Assembly (NCBI GenBank): GCA_947561715.1
Contig: OX387203.1
Coordinates: 11,284,001-11,348,000 of the forward strand
Source of the DNA: Ascidia mentula
Taxonomy: Eukaryota > Chordata > Ascidiacea > Phlebobranchia > Ascidiidae
Reading direction: 5' to 3'
Length of the DNA: 64,000 nt
The position numbers and the translations under genes were made by a program. Shown here in pieces: positions 1 to 10,360 of this stretch. A model generated the notes under the pieces. It was not told where the DNA came from. It did no database searches and was given only the letters and a program-made list of their open reading frames with translations. Within the stretch, counting starts at the first letter, position 1. Each line of letters starts with the position of its first letter.

Positions 1-189
1 CGTTTACAACCATAACAACAACAACGTACCAACTTTTCGGAGTCCAGGGCCAAATTAAACCATTTTCATTATTTATAACAAATTAGTTTCATTAACAGCT
101 GGCTCTAAATACAAATAGACAGTTAATTCTACTTGAACAGTTACAAATACATCACATTCACTGCAAAGCGTGGCCAGTACGGGGCAATA

Positions 190-197
190 TTACGTCA
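190..197 (+). promoter_or_regulatory. CRE/ATF-like box TTACGTCA
   Basis: TTACGTCA differs by one base from the palindromic CRE consensus TGACGTCA bound by CREB/ATF bZIP factors. It lies 34 bases upstream of an E2F-like box and 44 bases upstream of the ATG at 234. A second half-site, GCGTCA, sits at 208-213. Clustering makes chance less likely, but an 8-base match alone is weak evidence. Confidence 0.35.
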
Positions 198-199
198 TA

Positions 200-212
200 G
201 ACGCCAAGCGTC
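200..212. promoter_or_regulatory. GACGC-CAA-GCGTC inverted repeat
   Basis: A perfect 5-bp inverted repeat with a 3-base spacer lies between the CRE-like and E2F-like boxes. It could be a dimeric factor site, with GCGTCA as a CRE half-site variant, or a small hairpin. It lies outside the satellite and has no copy inside the array. Confidence 0.35.
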
Positions 213-223
213 ACAAAGAAAGT

Positions 224-232
224 GGCGGGAAA
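224..232 (-). promoter_or_regulatory. E2F-like box (TTTCCCGCC on the minus strand)
   Basis: GGCGGGAAA on the plus strand is TTTCCCGCC on the minus strand, an exact match to the usual E2F/DP site. It ends one base before the ATG at 234. With the CRE-like box upstream it suggests a growth- or cell-cycle-controlled promoter whose start site lies close to the array edge. No TATA box is positioned to confirm this, and no transcript evidence is available. Confidence 0.4.
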
Positions 233-233
233 C

Positions 234-356
234 ATGGACAACTTAATCCTCGCTGTAACACTGGAGTATCAGCGTTTTCCACTGTATAATAAAGCTTGTA
301 CTGAAAAAAATATTTTTCATCGAAAAGTCATATACTGCAAAATGGACAAGTGCTGA
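234..356 (+). CDS. Small ATG frame running from the flank into the first monomer (40 codons, doubtful)
   Basis: The ATG has a reasonable context (AACATGG) and follows the promoter-like boxes directly. The predicted peptide starts MDNLILAVTLEYQRFPLYNK, enters satellite sequence at about codon 8, ends ACTEK...CKMDKC, and stops at TGA in the first monomer. The arrangement LI-x-AV...PLYNK recalls the start of MADF (Adf-1/Myb-like) domains, but the match is short and most of it is satellite sequence. A GT at 255-256 could be a splice donor (GCT/GTAACA), which would make the array intronic. Other readings are a chance frame or a gene truncated by array expansion. No function is assigned. Confidence 0.2.
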   Translation: MDNLILAVTLEYQRFPLYNKACTEKNIFHRKVIYCKMDKC

Positions 357-397
357 AATCGCATAGTTACATACGTTGTGCAACCGCAAAAGCAATA
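261..397 (+). repeat. Boundary monomer (first full copy)
   Basis: This 137-bp copy is nearly canonical although it abuts unique DNA. It carries ACTGAAAAAAAT in place of ACTGCAAAAAAAT (one base shorter) and the TTTTTCATCG ending, the same variant pair seen in the monomers that begin each domain II copy (for example near 30,270, 33,480 and 36,685). Array edges usually hold diverged monomers, so a clean edge copy suggests a recent expansion or a breakpoint within homogenised satellite. Confidence 0.85.
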
Positions 398-535
398 CTG
401 GAATATCAGCGTTTTCCACTGTATAATAAAGCTTGTACTGCAAAAAATTATTTTTTGTCGAAAAGTCATACACTGCAAAATGGACAAGTGCTGAAATCTC
501 ATAGTTACATACGTTGTGCAACCGCAAAAGCAATA
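398..535 (+). repeat. Reference B-class monomer
   Basis: B-class monomers carry the linked states AAAAAATTATTTTTTGTCG, CATACACTG and AAATCTCAT. They occur throughout the array and often alternate with A-class monomers, giving a 276-bp dimer. On the minus strand the GTCG state removes a stop that is present in A monomers, so minus-strand open frames of about 61 codons recur every 276 bp. Confidence 0.9.
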
Positions 536-562
536 CTGGAGTATCAGCGTTTTCCACTGTAT

Positions 563-572
563 AATAAAGCTT
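563..572 (+). other. AATAAA polyadenylation-like hexamer overlapping the HindIII site, repeated in nearly every monomer
   Basis: The core TATAATAAAGCTTGTACT is among the most constant parts of the monomer, so the plus strand carries an AATAAA hexamer about every 138 bp and a HindIII site (AAGCTT) at nearly the same density. HindIII digestion should release a 138-bp ladder. In domain II the site is lost as AAGCATGT in consecutive pairs of monomers, and near 2,086 and 11,612 it is lost as AAACCTTGT. Use of the hexamer for 3'-end formation is inference. Confidence 0.8.
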
Positions 573-580
573 GTACTGCA

Positions 581-594
581 AAAAAATATTTTTT
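581..594. other. A/T palindrome of the monomer (example copy)
   Basis: AAAAAATATTTTTT is its own reverse complement. Each A-class monomer has it or a close relative. B-class copies change ATAT to TTAT, which breaks the dyad, and some copies become long A-run/T-run tracts (AAAAAATTTTTTTT near 3,480 and 33,620). Such phased A-tracts can bend DNA or extrude cruciforms. No protein site is implied. Confidence 0.7.
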
Positions 595-729
595 ATCGAA
601 AAGTCATATACTGCAAAATGGACAAGTGCTGAAATCGCATAGTTACATACGTTGTGCAACCGCAAAAGCAATACTGGAGTATCAGCGTTTTCCACTGTAT
701 AATAAAGCTTGTACTGCAAAATAATATTT

Positions 730-3700
730 TTTATCGAAAGGTCATATACTGCAAAATGGACAAGTGCTGAAATCGCATAGTTACATACGTTGTGCAACCG
801 CAAAAGCAATACTGGAGTATCAGCGTTTTCCACTGTATAATAAAGCTTGTACTGCAAAAAATTATTTTTTGTCGAAAAGTCATACACTGCAAAATGGCCA
901 AGTGCTGAAATCTCATAGTTACATACGTTGTGCAACCGCAAAAGCAATACTGGAGTATCAGCGTTTTCCACTGTATAATAAAGCTTGTACTGCAAAAAAA
1001 TATTTTTTATCGAAAAGTCATATACTGCAAAATGGACAAGTGCTGAAATCGCATAGTTACATACGTTGTGCAACCGCAAAAGCAATACTGGAGTATCAGC
1101 GTTTTCCACTGTATAATAAAGCTTGTACTGCAAAAAAATATTTTTTGTCGAAAAGGCATACACTGCAAAATGGACAAGTGCTCAAATCTCATAGTTACAT
1201 ACGTTGTGCAACCGCAAAAGCAATACTGGAGTATCAGCGTTTTCCACTGTATAATAAAGCTTGTACTGCAAAAAAATATTTTTTATCGAAAAGTCATATA
1301 CTGCAAAATGGACAAGCGCTGAAATCGCATAGTTACATACGTTGGGCAACCGCAAAAGCAATACTGGAGTATCAGCGTTTTCCACTGTATAATAAAGCTT
1401 GTACTGAAAAAAAATATTTTTCATCGAAAAGTCATATACTGCAAAATGGACAAGTGCTGAAATTGCACAGTTACATACGTTGTGCAACCGCAAAAGCAAT
1501 ACTGGAGTATCAGCGTTTTCCACTGTATAATAAAGCTTGTACTGCAAAAAAATATTTTTCATCGAAAAGTCATATACTGCAAAATGGACAAGTGCTGAAA
1601 TCGCATAGTTACATACGTTGTGCAACCGCAAAAGCAATACCGGAGTATCAGCGTTTTCCACTGTATAATAAAGCTTGTACTGCAAAAAAATATTTTTTGT
1701 CGAAAAGTCATACACTGCAAAATGGACAAGTGCTGAAATCTCATAGTTACATACGTTGTGCAACCGCAAAAGCAATACTGGAGTATCAGCGTTTTCCACT
1801 GTATAATAAAGCTTGTACTGCAAAAAAATATTTTTTATCGAAAAGTCATATACTGCAAAATGGACAAGTGCTGAAATCGCATAGTTACATACGTTGTGCA
1901 ACCGCAAAAGCAATACTGGAGTATCAGCGTTTTCCACTGTATAATAAAGCTTGTACTGCAAAAAATTATTTTTTGTCGAAAAGTCATACACTGCAAAATG
2001 GACAAGTGCTGAAATCTCATAGTTACATACGTTGTGCAACCGCAAAAGCAATACTGGAGTATCAGCGTTTTCCACTGTATAATAAACCTTGTACTGCAAA
2101 AAAATATTTTTTATCGAAAAGTCATATATTGCAAAATGGACAAGTGCTGAAATCGCATAGTTACATACGTTGTGCAACCGCAAAAGCAATACTGGAGTAT
2201 CAGCGTTTTCCACTGTATAATAAAGCTTGTACTGCGAAAAAAATATTTTTTATCGAAAGGTCATATACTGCAAAATGGACAAGTGCTGAAATCGCATAGT
2301 TACATACGTTGTGCAACCGCAAAAGCAATACTGGAGTATCAGCGTTTTCCACTGTATAATAAAGCTTGTACTGCAAAAAAATATTTTTCATCGAAAAGTC
2401 ATATACTGCAAAATGGACAAGTGCTGAAATCGCATAGTTACATCCGTTGTGCAACCGCAAAAGCAATACTGGAGTATCAGCGTTTTCCACTGTATAATAA
2501 AGCTTGTACTGCAAAAATTATTTTTCTTCGAAAAGTCATACACTGCAAAATGGACAAGTGCTGAAATCTCATAGTTACATACGTTGTGCAACCGCAAAAA
2601 CAATACTGGAGTATCAGCGTTTTCCACTGTATAATAAAGCTTGTACTGCAAAAAAATATTTTTTATCGAAAAGTCATATACTGCAAAATGGACAAGTGCT
2701 GAAATCGCATAGTTACATACGTTGTGCAACCGCAAAAGCAATACTGGAGTATCAGCGTTTTCCACTGTATAATAAAGCTTGTACTGCAAAAAATTATTTT
2801 TTGTCGAAAAGTCATACACTGCAAAATGGACAAGTGCTGAAATCTCATAGTTACATACGTTGTGCAACCGCAAAAGCAATACTGGAGTATCAGCGTTTTC
2901 CACTGTATAATAAAGCTTGTACTGCAAAAATTATTTTTCTTCGAAAAGTCATACACTGCAAAATGGACAAGTGCTGAAATCTCATAGTTACATACGTTGT
3001 GCAACCGCAAAAACAATACTGGAGTATCAGCGTTTTCCACTGTATAATAAAGCTTGTACTGCAAAAAAATATTTTTTATCGAAAAGTCATATACTGCAAA
3101 ATGGACAAGTGCTGAAATCACATAGTTACATACGTTGTGCAACCGCAAAAGCAATACTGGAGTATCAGCGTTTTCCACTGTATAATAAAGCTTGTACTGC
3201 AAAAAATTATTTTTTATCGAAAAGTCATACACTGCAAAATGGACAAGTGCTGAAATCTCATAGTTACATACGTTGTGCAACCGCAAAAGCAATACTGGAG
3301 TATCAGCGTTTTCCACTGTATAATAAAGCTTGTACTGCAAAACAATATTTTTTATCGAAAAGTCATATACTGCAAAATGGACAAGTGCTGAAATCTCATA
3401 GTTACATACGTTGTGCAACCGCGAAAGCAATACTGGAGTATCAACGTTTTTCACTGTATAATAAAGCTTGTACTGCAAAAAATTTTTTTTTGTCGAAAAG
3501 TCATACACTGCAAAATGGACAAGTGCTGAAATCTCATAGTTACATACGTTGTGCAACCGCAAAAGCAATACTGGAGTATCAGCGTTTTCCACTATATAAT
3601 AAAGCTTGTACTGCAAAAAAATATTTTTCCTCGAAAAGTCATATACTGCAAAATGGACAAGTGCTGAAATCGCATAATTACATACGTTGTGCAACCGCAA

Positions 3701-5550
3701 AGGCAATATTGGAGTATCAGCGTTTTCCACTGTATAATAAAGCTTGTACTGCAAAAAAATATTTTTTATCGAAAGGTCATATACTGCAAAATGGACAAGT
3801 GCTGAAATCGCATAGTTACATACGTTGTGCAACCGCAAAAGCAATACTGGAGTATCAGCGTTTTCCACTGTATAATAAAGCTTGTACTGCAAAAAAATAT
3901 TTTTCATCGAAAAGTCATATACTGCAAAATGGACAAGTGCTGAAATCGCATAGTTACATACGTTGTGCAACCGCAAAAGCAATACTGGAGTATCAGCGTT
4001 TTCCACTGTATAATAAAGCTTGTACTACGAAAAAAATATTTTTTATCGAAAGGTCATATACTGCAAAATGGACAAGTGCTGAAATCGCATAGTTACATAC
4101 GTTGTGCAACCGCAAAAGCAATACTGGAGTATCAGCGTTTTCCACTGTATAATAAAGCTTGTACTGCAAAAAAATATTTTTCATCGAAAAGTCATATACT
4201 GCAAAACGGACAAGTGCTGAAATCGCATAGTTACATACGTTGTGCAACCGCAAAAGCAATACTGGAGTATCAGCGTTTTCCACTGTATAATAAAGCTTGT
4301 ACTGCAAAAATTATTTTTCTTCGAAAAGTCATACACTGCAAAATGGACAAGTGCTGAAATCTCATAGTTACATACGTTGTGCAACCGCAAAAACAATACT
4401 GGAGTATCAGCGTTTTCCACTGTATAATAAAGCTTGTACTGCAAAAAAATATTTTTTATCGAAAAGTCATATACTGCAAAATGGACAAGTGCTGAAATCG
4501 CATAGTTACATACGTTGTGCAACCGCAAAAGCAATACTGGAGTATCAGCGTTTTCCACTGTATAATAAAGCTTGTACTGCAAAAAATTATTTTTTGTCGA
4601 AAAGTCATACACTGCAAAATGGACAAGTGCTGAAATCTCATAGTTACATACGTTGTGCAACCGCAAAAGCAATACTGGAGTATCAGCGTTTTCCACTGTA
4701 TAATAAAGCTTGTACTGCAAAAATTATTTTTCTTCGAAAAGTCATACACTGCAAAATGGACAAGTGCTGAAATCTCATAGTTACATACGATGTGCAACCG
4801 CAAAAGCAATACTGGAGTATCAGCGTTTTCCACTGTATAATAAAGCTTGTACTGCAAAAAAATATTTTTTATCGAAAAGTCATATACTGCAAAATGGACA
4901 AGTGCTGAAATCGCATAGTTACATACGTTGTGCAACCGCAAAAGCAATACTGGAGTATCAGCGTTTTCCACTGTATAATAAAGCTTGTACTGCAAAAAAT
5001 TATTTTTTGTCGAAAAGTCATACACTGCAAAATGGACAAGTGCTGAAATCTCATAGTTACATACGTTGTGCAACCGCAAAAGCAATACTGGAGTATCAGC
5101 GTTTTCCACTGTATAATAAAGCTTGTACTGCAAGAAAATATTTTTTATCGAAAAGTCATATACTGCAAAATGGACAAGTGCTGAAATCTCATAGTTACAT
5201 ACGTTGTGCAACCGCAAAAGCAATACTGGAGTATCAACGTTTTTCACTGTATAATAAAGCTTGTACTGCAAAAAATATTTTTTTGTCGAAAAGTCATACA
5301 CTGCAAAATGGACAAGTGTTGAAATCTCATAGTTACATACGTTGTGCAACCGCAAAAGCAATACTGGAGTATCAGCGTTTTCCACTGTATAATAAAGCTT
5401 GTACTGCAAAAAACATATTTTTTATCGAAAGGTCATATACTGCAAAATGGACAAGTGCTGAAATCGCATAGCTACATACGTTGTGCAACCGCAAAAGCAA
5501 TACTGGTGTATCAGCGTTTTCCACTGTATAATAAAGCTTGTACTGCAAAA
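730..5550 (+). repeat. Domain I long block, copy 1
   Basis: This run of about 35 monomers reappears at 10,256-15,764. Diagnostic private variants match in both: GGCCAAGTGC (894 and 10,420), CGAAAAGGCATAC (about 1,148 and 10,674), GACAAGCGCTG (1,311 and 10,837), GTTGGGCAACC (1,342 and 10,868), AATACCGGAG (1,636 and 11,162) and AAACCTTG (2,085 and 11,611). The offset is 9,526 bp up to about 3.6 kb and 10,214 bp after that, because the second copy contains an extra 688-bp duplication. Confidence 0.85.
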
Positions 5551-7735
5551 AAATATTTTTCATCGAAAAGTCATATACTGCAAAATGGACAAGTGCTGAA
5601 ATCGCACAGTTACATACGTTGTGCAACCGCAAAAGCAATACTGGAGTATCAGCGTTTTCCACTGTATAATAAAGCTTGTACTGCAAAAAATTATTTTTCT
5701 TCGAAAAGTCATACACTGCAAAATGGACAAGTGCTGAAATCTCATAGTTACATACGTTGTGCAACCGCAAAAACAATACTGGAGTATCAGCGTTTTCTAC
5801 TGTATAATAAAGCTTGTACTGCAAAAAAATATTTTTTATCGAAAAGTCATATACTGCAAAATGGACAAGTGCTGAAATCGCATAGTTACATACGTTGTGC
5901 AACCGCAAAAGCAATACTGGAGTATCAGCGTTTTCCACTGTATAATAAAGCTTGTACTGCAAAAAATTATTTTTTGTCGAAAAGTCATACACTGCAAAAT
6001 GGACAAGTGCTGAAATCTCAAAGTTACATACGTTGTGCAACCGCAAAAGCAATACTGGAGTATCAGCGTTTTCCACTGTATAATAAAGCTTGTACTGCAA
6101 AAAAATATTTTTTATCGAAAAGTCATATACTGCAAAATGGACAAGTGCTGAAATCGCATAGTTACATACGTTGTGCAACCGCAAAAGCAATACTGGAGTA
6201 TCAGCGTTTTCCACTGTATAATTAAGCTTGTACTGCAAAAAATTTTTTTTTGTCGAAAAGTCATACACTGCAAAATGGACAAGTGCTGAAATCTCATAGT
6301 TACATACGTTGTGCAACCGCAAAAGCAATACTGGAGTATCAGCGTTTTCCACTGTATAATAAAGCTTGTACTGCAAAAAAATATTTTTTATCGAAAAGTC
6401 ATACACTGCAAAATGGACAAGTGCTGAAATCTCATAGTTACATACGTTGTGCAACCGCAAAAGCAATACTGGAGTATCAACGTTTTTCACTGTATAATAA
6501 AGCTTGTACTGCAAAAAAATTTTTTTTGTCGAAAAGTCATACACTGCAAAATGGACAAGTGCTGAAATCTCATAGTTACATACGTTGTGCAACCGCAAAA
6601 GCAATACTGGAGTATCAGCGTTTTCCACTGTATAATAAAGCTTGTACTGCAAAAAAATATTTTTTATCGAAAGGTCATATACTGCAAAATGGACAAGTGC
6701 TGAAATCGCATAGTTACATACGTTGTGCAACCGCAAAAGCAATACTGGAGTATCAGCGTTTTCCACTGTATAATAAAGCTTGTACTGCAAAAAAATATTT
6801 TTCATCGAAAAGTCATATACTGCAAAATGGACAAGTGCTGAAATCGCAAAGTTACATACGTTGTGCAACCGCAAAAGCAATACTGGAGTACCAGCGTTTT
6901 CCACTGTATAATAAAGCTTGTACTGCAAAAAAATATTTTTTATCGAAAAGTCATATACTGCAAAATGGACAAGTGCTGAAATCGCATATTTACATACGTT
7001 GTGCAACCGCAAAAGCAATACTGGAGTATCAGCGTTTTCCACTGTATAATAAAGCTTGTACTGCAAAAAATTATTTTTTGTCGAAAAGTCATACACTGCA
7101 AAATGGACAAGTGCTGAAATCTCAAAGTTACATACGTTGTGCAACCGCAAAAGCAATACTGGAGTATCAGCGTTTTCCACTGTATAATAAAGCTTGTACT
7201 GCAAAAAAATATTTTTTATCGAAAAGTCATATACTGCAAAATGGACAAGTGCTGAAATCGCATAGTTACATACGTTGTGCAACCGCAAAAGCAATACTGG
7301 AGTATCAGCGTTTTCCACTGTATAATAAAGCTTGTACTGCAAAAAATTTTTTTTTGTCGAAAAGTCATACACTGCAAAATGGACAAGTGCTGAAATCTCA
7401 TAGTTACATACGTTGTGCAACCGCAAAAGCAATACTGGAGTATCAGCGTTTTCCACTGTATAATAAAAAGCTTGTTCTGCAAAAAAATATTTTTTATCGA
7501 AAAGTCATATACTGCAAAATGGACAAGTGCTGAAATCTCATAGTTACATACGTTGTGCAACCGCAAAAGCAATACTGGAGCATCAGCGTTTTCCACTGTA
7601 TAATAAAGCTTGTACTGCAAAAAAATATTTTTTATCGAAAGGTCATATACTGCAAAATGGACAAGTGCTGAAATCGCATAGTTACATACGTTGTGCAACC
7701 GCAAAAGCAATACTGGAGTATCAGCGTTTTCCACT
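5110..7735 (+). repeat. 2,625-bp higher-order repeat, copy 1
   Basis: Nineteen monomers plus 3 bases. The block begins near the CAAGAAAATATT variant (5,131) and includes the TAATTAAGCTT copy (about 6,219), GCATATTTAC (about 6,982), the 3-base insertion TAATAAAAAGCTTG (about 7,461) and the GGAGCATCAG monomer (about 7,578). The next 2.6 kb repeats all of these in the same order. Confidence 0.85.
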
Positions 7736-10360
7736 GTATAATAAAGCTTGTACTGCAAGAAAATATTTTTTATCGAAAAGTCATATACTGCAAAATGGAC
7801 AAGTGCTGAAATCTCATAGTTACATACGTTGTGCAACCGCAAAAGCAATACTGGAGTATCAACGTTTTTCACTGTATAATAAAGCTTGTACTGCAAAAAA
7901 TATTTTTTTGTCGAAAAGTCATACACTGCAAAATGGACAAGTGTTGAAATCTCATAGTTACATACGTTGTGCAACCGCAAAAGCAATACTGGAGTATCAG
8001 CGTTTTCCACTGTATAATAAAGCTTGTACTGCAAAAAACATATTTTTTATCGAAAGGTCATATACTGCAAAATGGACAAGTGCTGAAATCGCATAGCTAC
8101 ATACGTTGTGCAACCGCAAAAGCAATACTGGTGTATCAGCGTTTTCCACTGTATAATAAAGCTTGTACTGCAAAAAAATATTTTTCATCGAAAAGTCATA
8201 TACTGCAAAATGGACAAGTGCTGAAATCGCACAGTTACATACGTTGTGCAACCGCAAAAGCAATACTGGAGTATCAGCGTTTTCCACTGTATAATAAAGC
8301 TTGTACTGCAAAAAATTATTTTTCTTCGAAAAGTCATACACTGCAAAATGGACAAGTGCTGAAATCTCATAGTTACATACGTTGTGCAACCGCAAAAACA
8401 ATACTGGAGTATCAGCGTTTTCTACTGTATAATAAAGCTTGTACTGCAAAAAAATATTTTTTATCGAAAAGTCATATACTGCAAAATGGACAAGTGCTGA
8501 AATCGCATAGTTACATACGTTGTGCAACCGCAAAAGCAATACTGGAGTATCAGCGTTTTCCACTGTATAATAAAGCTTGTACTGCAAAAAATTATTTTTT
8601 GTCGAAAAGTCATACACTGCAAAATGGACAAGTGCTGAAATCTCAAAGTTACATACGTTGTGCAACCGCAAAAGCAATACTGGAGTATCAGCGTTTTCCA
8701 CTGTATAATAAAGCTTGTACTGCAAAAAAATATTTTTTATCGAAAAGTCATATACTGCAAAATGGACAAGTGCTGAAATCGCATAGTTACATACGTTGTG
8801 CAACCGCAAAAGCAATACTGGAGTATCAGCGTTTTCCACTGTATAATTAAGCTTGTACTGCAAAAAATTTTTTTTTGTCGAAAAGTCATACACTGCAAAA
8901 TGGACAAGTGCTGAAATCTCATAGTTACATACGTTGTGCAACCGCAAAAGCAATACTGGAGTATCAGCGTTTTCCACTGTATAATAAAGCTTGTACTGCA
9001 AAAAAATATTTTTTATCGAAAAGTCATACACTGCAAAATGGACAAGTGCTGAAATCTCATAGTTACATACGTTGTGCAACCGCAAAAGCAATACTGGAGT
9101 ATCAACGTTTTTCACTGTATAATAAAGCTTGTACTGCAAAAAAATTTTTTTTGTCGAAAAGTCATACACTGCAAAATGGACAAGTGCTGAAATCTCATAG
9201 TTACATACGTTGTGCAACCGCAAAAGCAATACTGGAGTATCAGCGTTTTCCACTGTATAATAAAGCTTGTACTGCAAAAAAATATTTTTTATCGAAAGGT
9301 CATATACTGCAAAATGGACAAGTGCTGAAATCGCATAGTTACATACGTTGTGCAACCGCAAAAGCAATACTGGAGTATCAGCGTTTTCCACTGTATAATA
9401 AAGCTTGTACTGCAAAAAAATATTTTTCATCGAAAAGTCATATACTGCAAAATGGACAAGTGCTGAAATCGCAAAGTTACATACGTTGTGCAACCGCAAA
9501 AGCAATACTGGAGTACCAGCGTTTTCCACTGTATAATAAAGCTTGTACTGCAAAAAAATATTTTTTATCGAAAAGTCATATACTGCAAAATGGACAAGTG
9601 CTGAAATCGCATATTTACATACGTTGTGCAACCGCAAAAGCAATACTGGAGTATCAGCGTTTTCCACTGTATAATAAAGCTTGTACTGCAAAAAATTATT
9701 TTTTGTCGAAAAGTCATACACTGCAAAATGGACAAGTGCTGAAATCTCAAAGTTACATACGTTGTGCAACCGCAAAAGCAATACTGGAGTATCAGCGTTT
9801 TCCACTGTATAATAAAGCTTGTACTGCAAAAAAATATTTTTTATCGAAAAGTCATATACTGCAAAATGGACAAGTGCTGAAATCGCATAGTTACATACGT
9901 TGTGCAACCGCAAAAGCAATACTGGAGTATCAGCGTTTTCCACTGTATAATAAAGCTTGTACTGCAAAAAATTTTTTTTTGTCGAAAAGTCATACACTGC
10001 AAAATGGACAAGTGCTGAAATCTCATAGTTACATACGTTGTGCAACCGCAAAAGCAATACTGGAGTATCAGCGTTTTCCACTGTATAATAAAAAGCTTGT
10101 TCTGCAAAAAAATATTTTTTATCGAAAAGTCATATACTGCAAAATGGACAAGTGCTGAAATCTCATAGTTACATACGTTGTGCAACCGCAAAAGCAATAC
10201 TGGAGCATCAGCGTTTTCCACTGTATAATAAAGCTTGTACTGCAAAAAAATATTTTTTATCGAAAGGTCATATACTGCAAAATGGACAAGTGCTGAAATC
10301 GCATAGTTACATACGTTGTGCAACCGCAAAAGCAATACTGGAGTATCAGCGTTTTCCACT
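7736..10360 (+). repeat. 2,625-bp higher-order repeat, copy 2
   Basis: Each landmark of the preceding block recurs exactly 2,625 bases later (for example CAAGAAAATATT near 7,756 and TAATAAAAAGCTTG near 10,086). By eye the two copies look identical over nearly the whole length, including silent-looking single changes, so the duplication is very recent or the assembly duplicated the block. A third, nearly complete copy lies at about 19.8-21.74 kb. Confidence 0.85.

Larger units (their letters stand above)
1..256. other. Non-repetitive left flank of the satellite array
   Basis: This stretch does not match the 138-bp monomer except for a shared 8-mer, ATGGACAA, at 234-241. It holds a four-copy AAC microsatellite at 14-25, an A+T-rich middle (about 55-150) and a more G+C-rich last 90 bases with several regulatory-looking boxes. 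Short open stretches touch the left edge on both strands (plus strand 3-86, minus strand 65-1), but neither has a start codon or enough length to be called a gene. It may be the 5' region of a host gene or simply the single-copy DNA beside the array. Confidence 0.85.
536..673 (+). repeat. Reference A-class monomer with internal landmarks
   Basis: A-class monomers carry the linked states AAAAAAATATTTTTTATCG, CATATACTG and AAATCGCAT. In this copy AATAAA lies at 563-568, a HindIII site at 567-572, a perfect 14-bp palindrome AAAAAATATTTTTT at 581-594, and TTGTGCAA at 652-659. TACTGCAAAA occurs at 574 and 609, with the related AACCGCAAAA at 658. Hand count gives 24 C, 24 G and 5 CpG in 138 bp. Other classes are variants of this one: TTTTTCATCG (C class), TTTTTCTTCG (D class) and TTATCGAAAGGTCAT (E class). 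Confidence 0.9.

Noticed and set aside
1-65. THAP-like N-terminus on the minus strand (residues LVRCCCYGCKR)
   Set aside because: The run of cysteines comes from translating the AAC/GTT microsatellite at 14-25. There is no start codon in frame, and the sequence ends at the window edge before any diagnostic THAP residue could be seen.
1068-1322. Short alternative-frame open stretches such as those starting MQPQKQYWSIS or MYCKNYF
   Set aside because: They are other-frame readings of the same monomers, end at a stop built into the monomer (ATGGACAAGTGCTGA), and recur wherever a single-base change shifts the frame.
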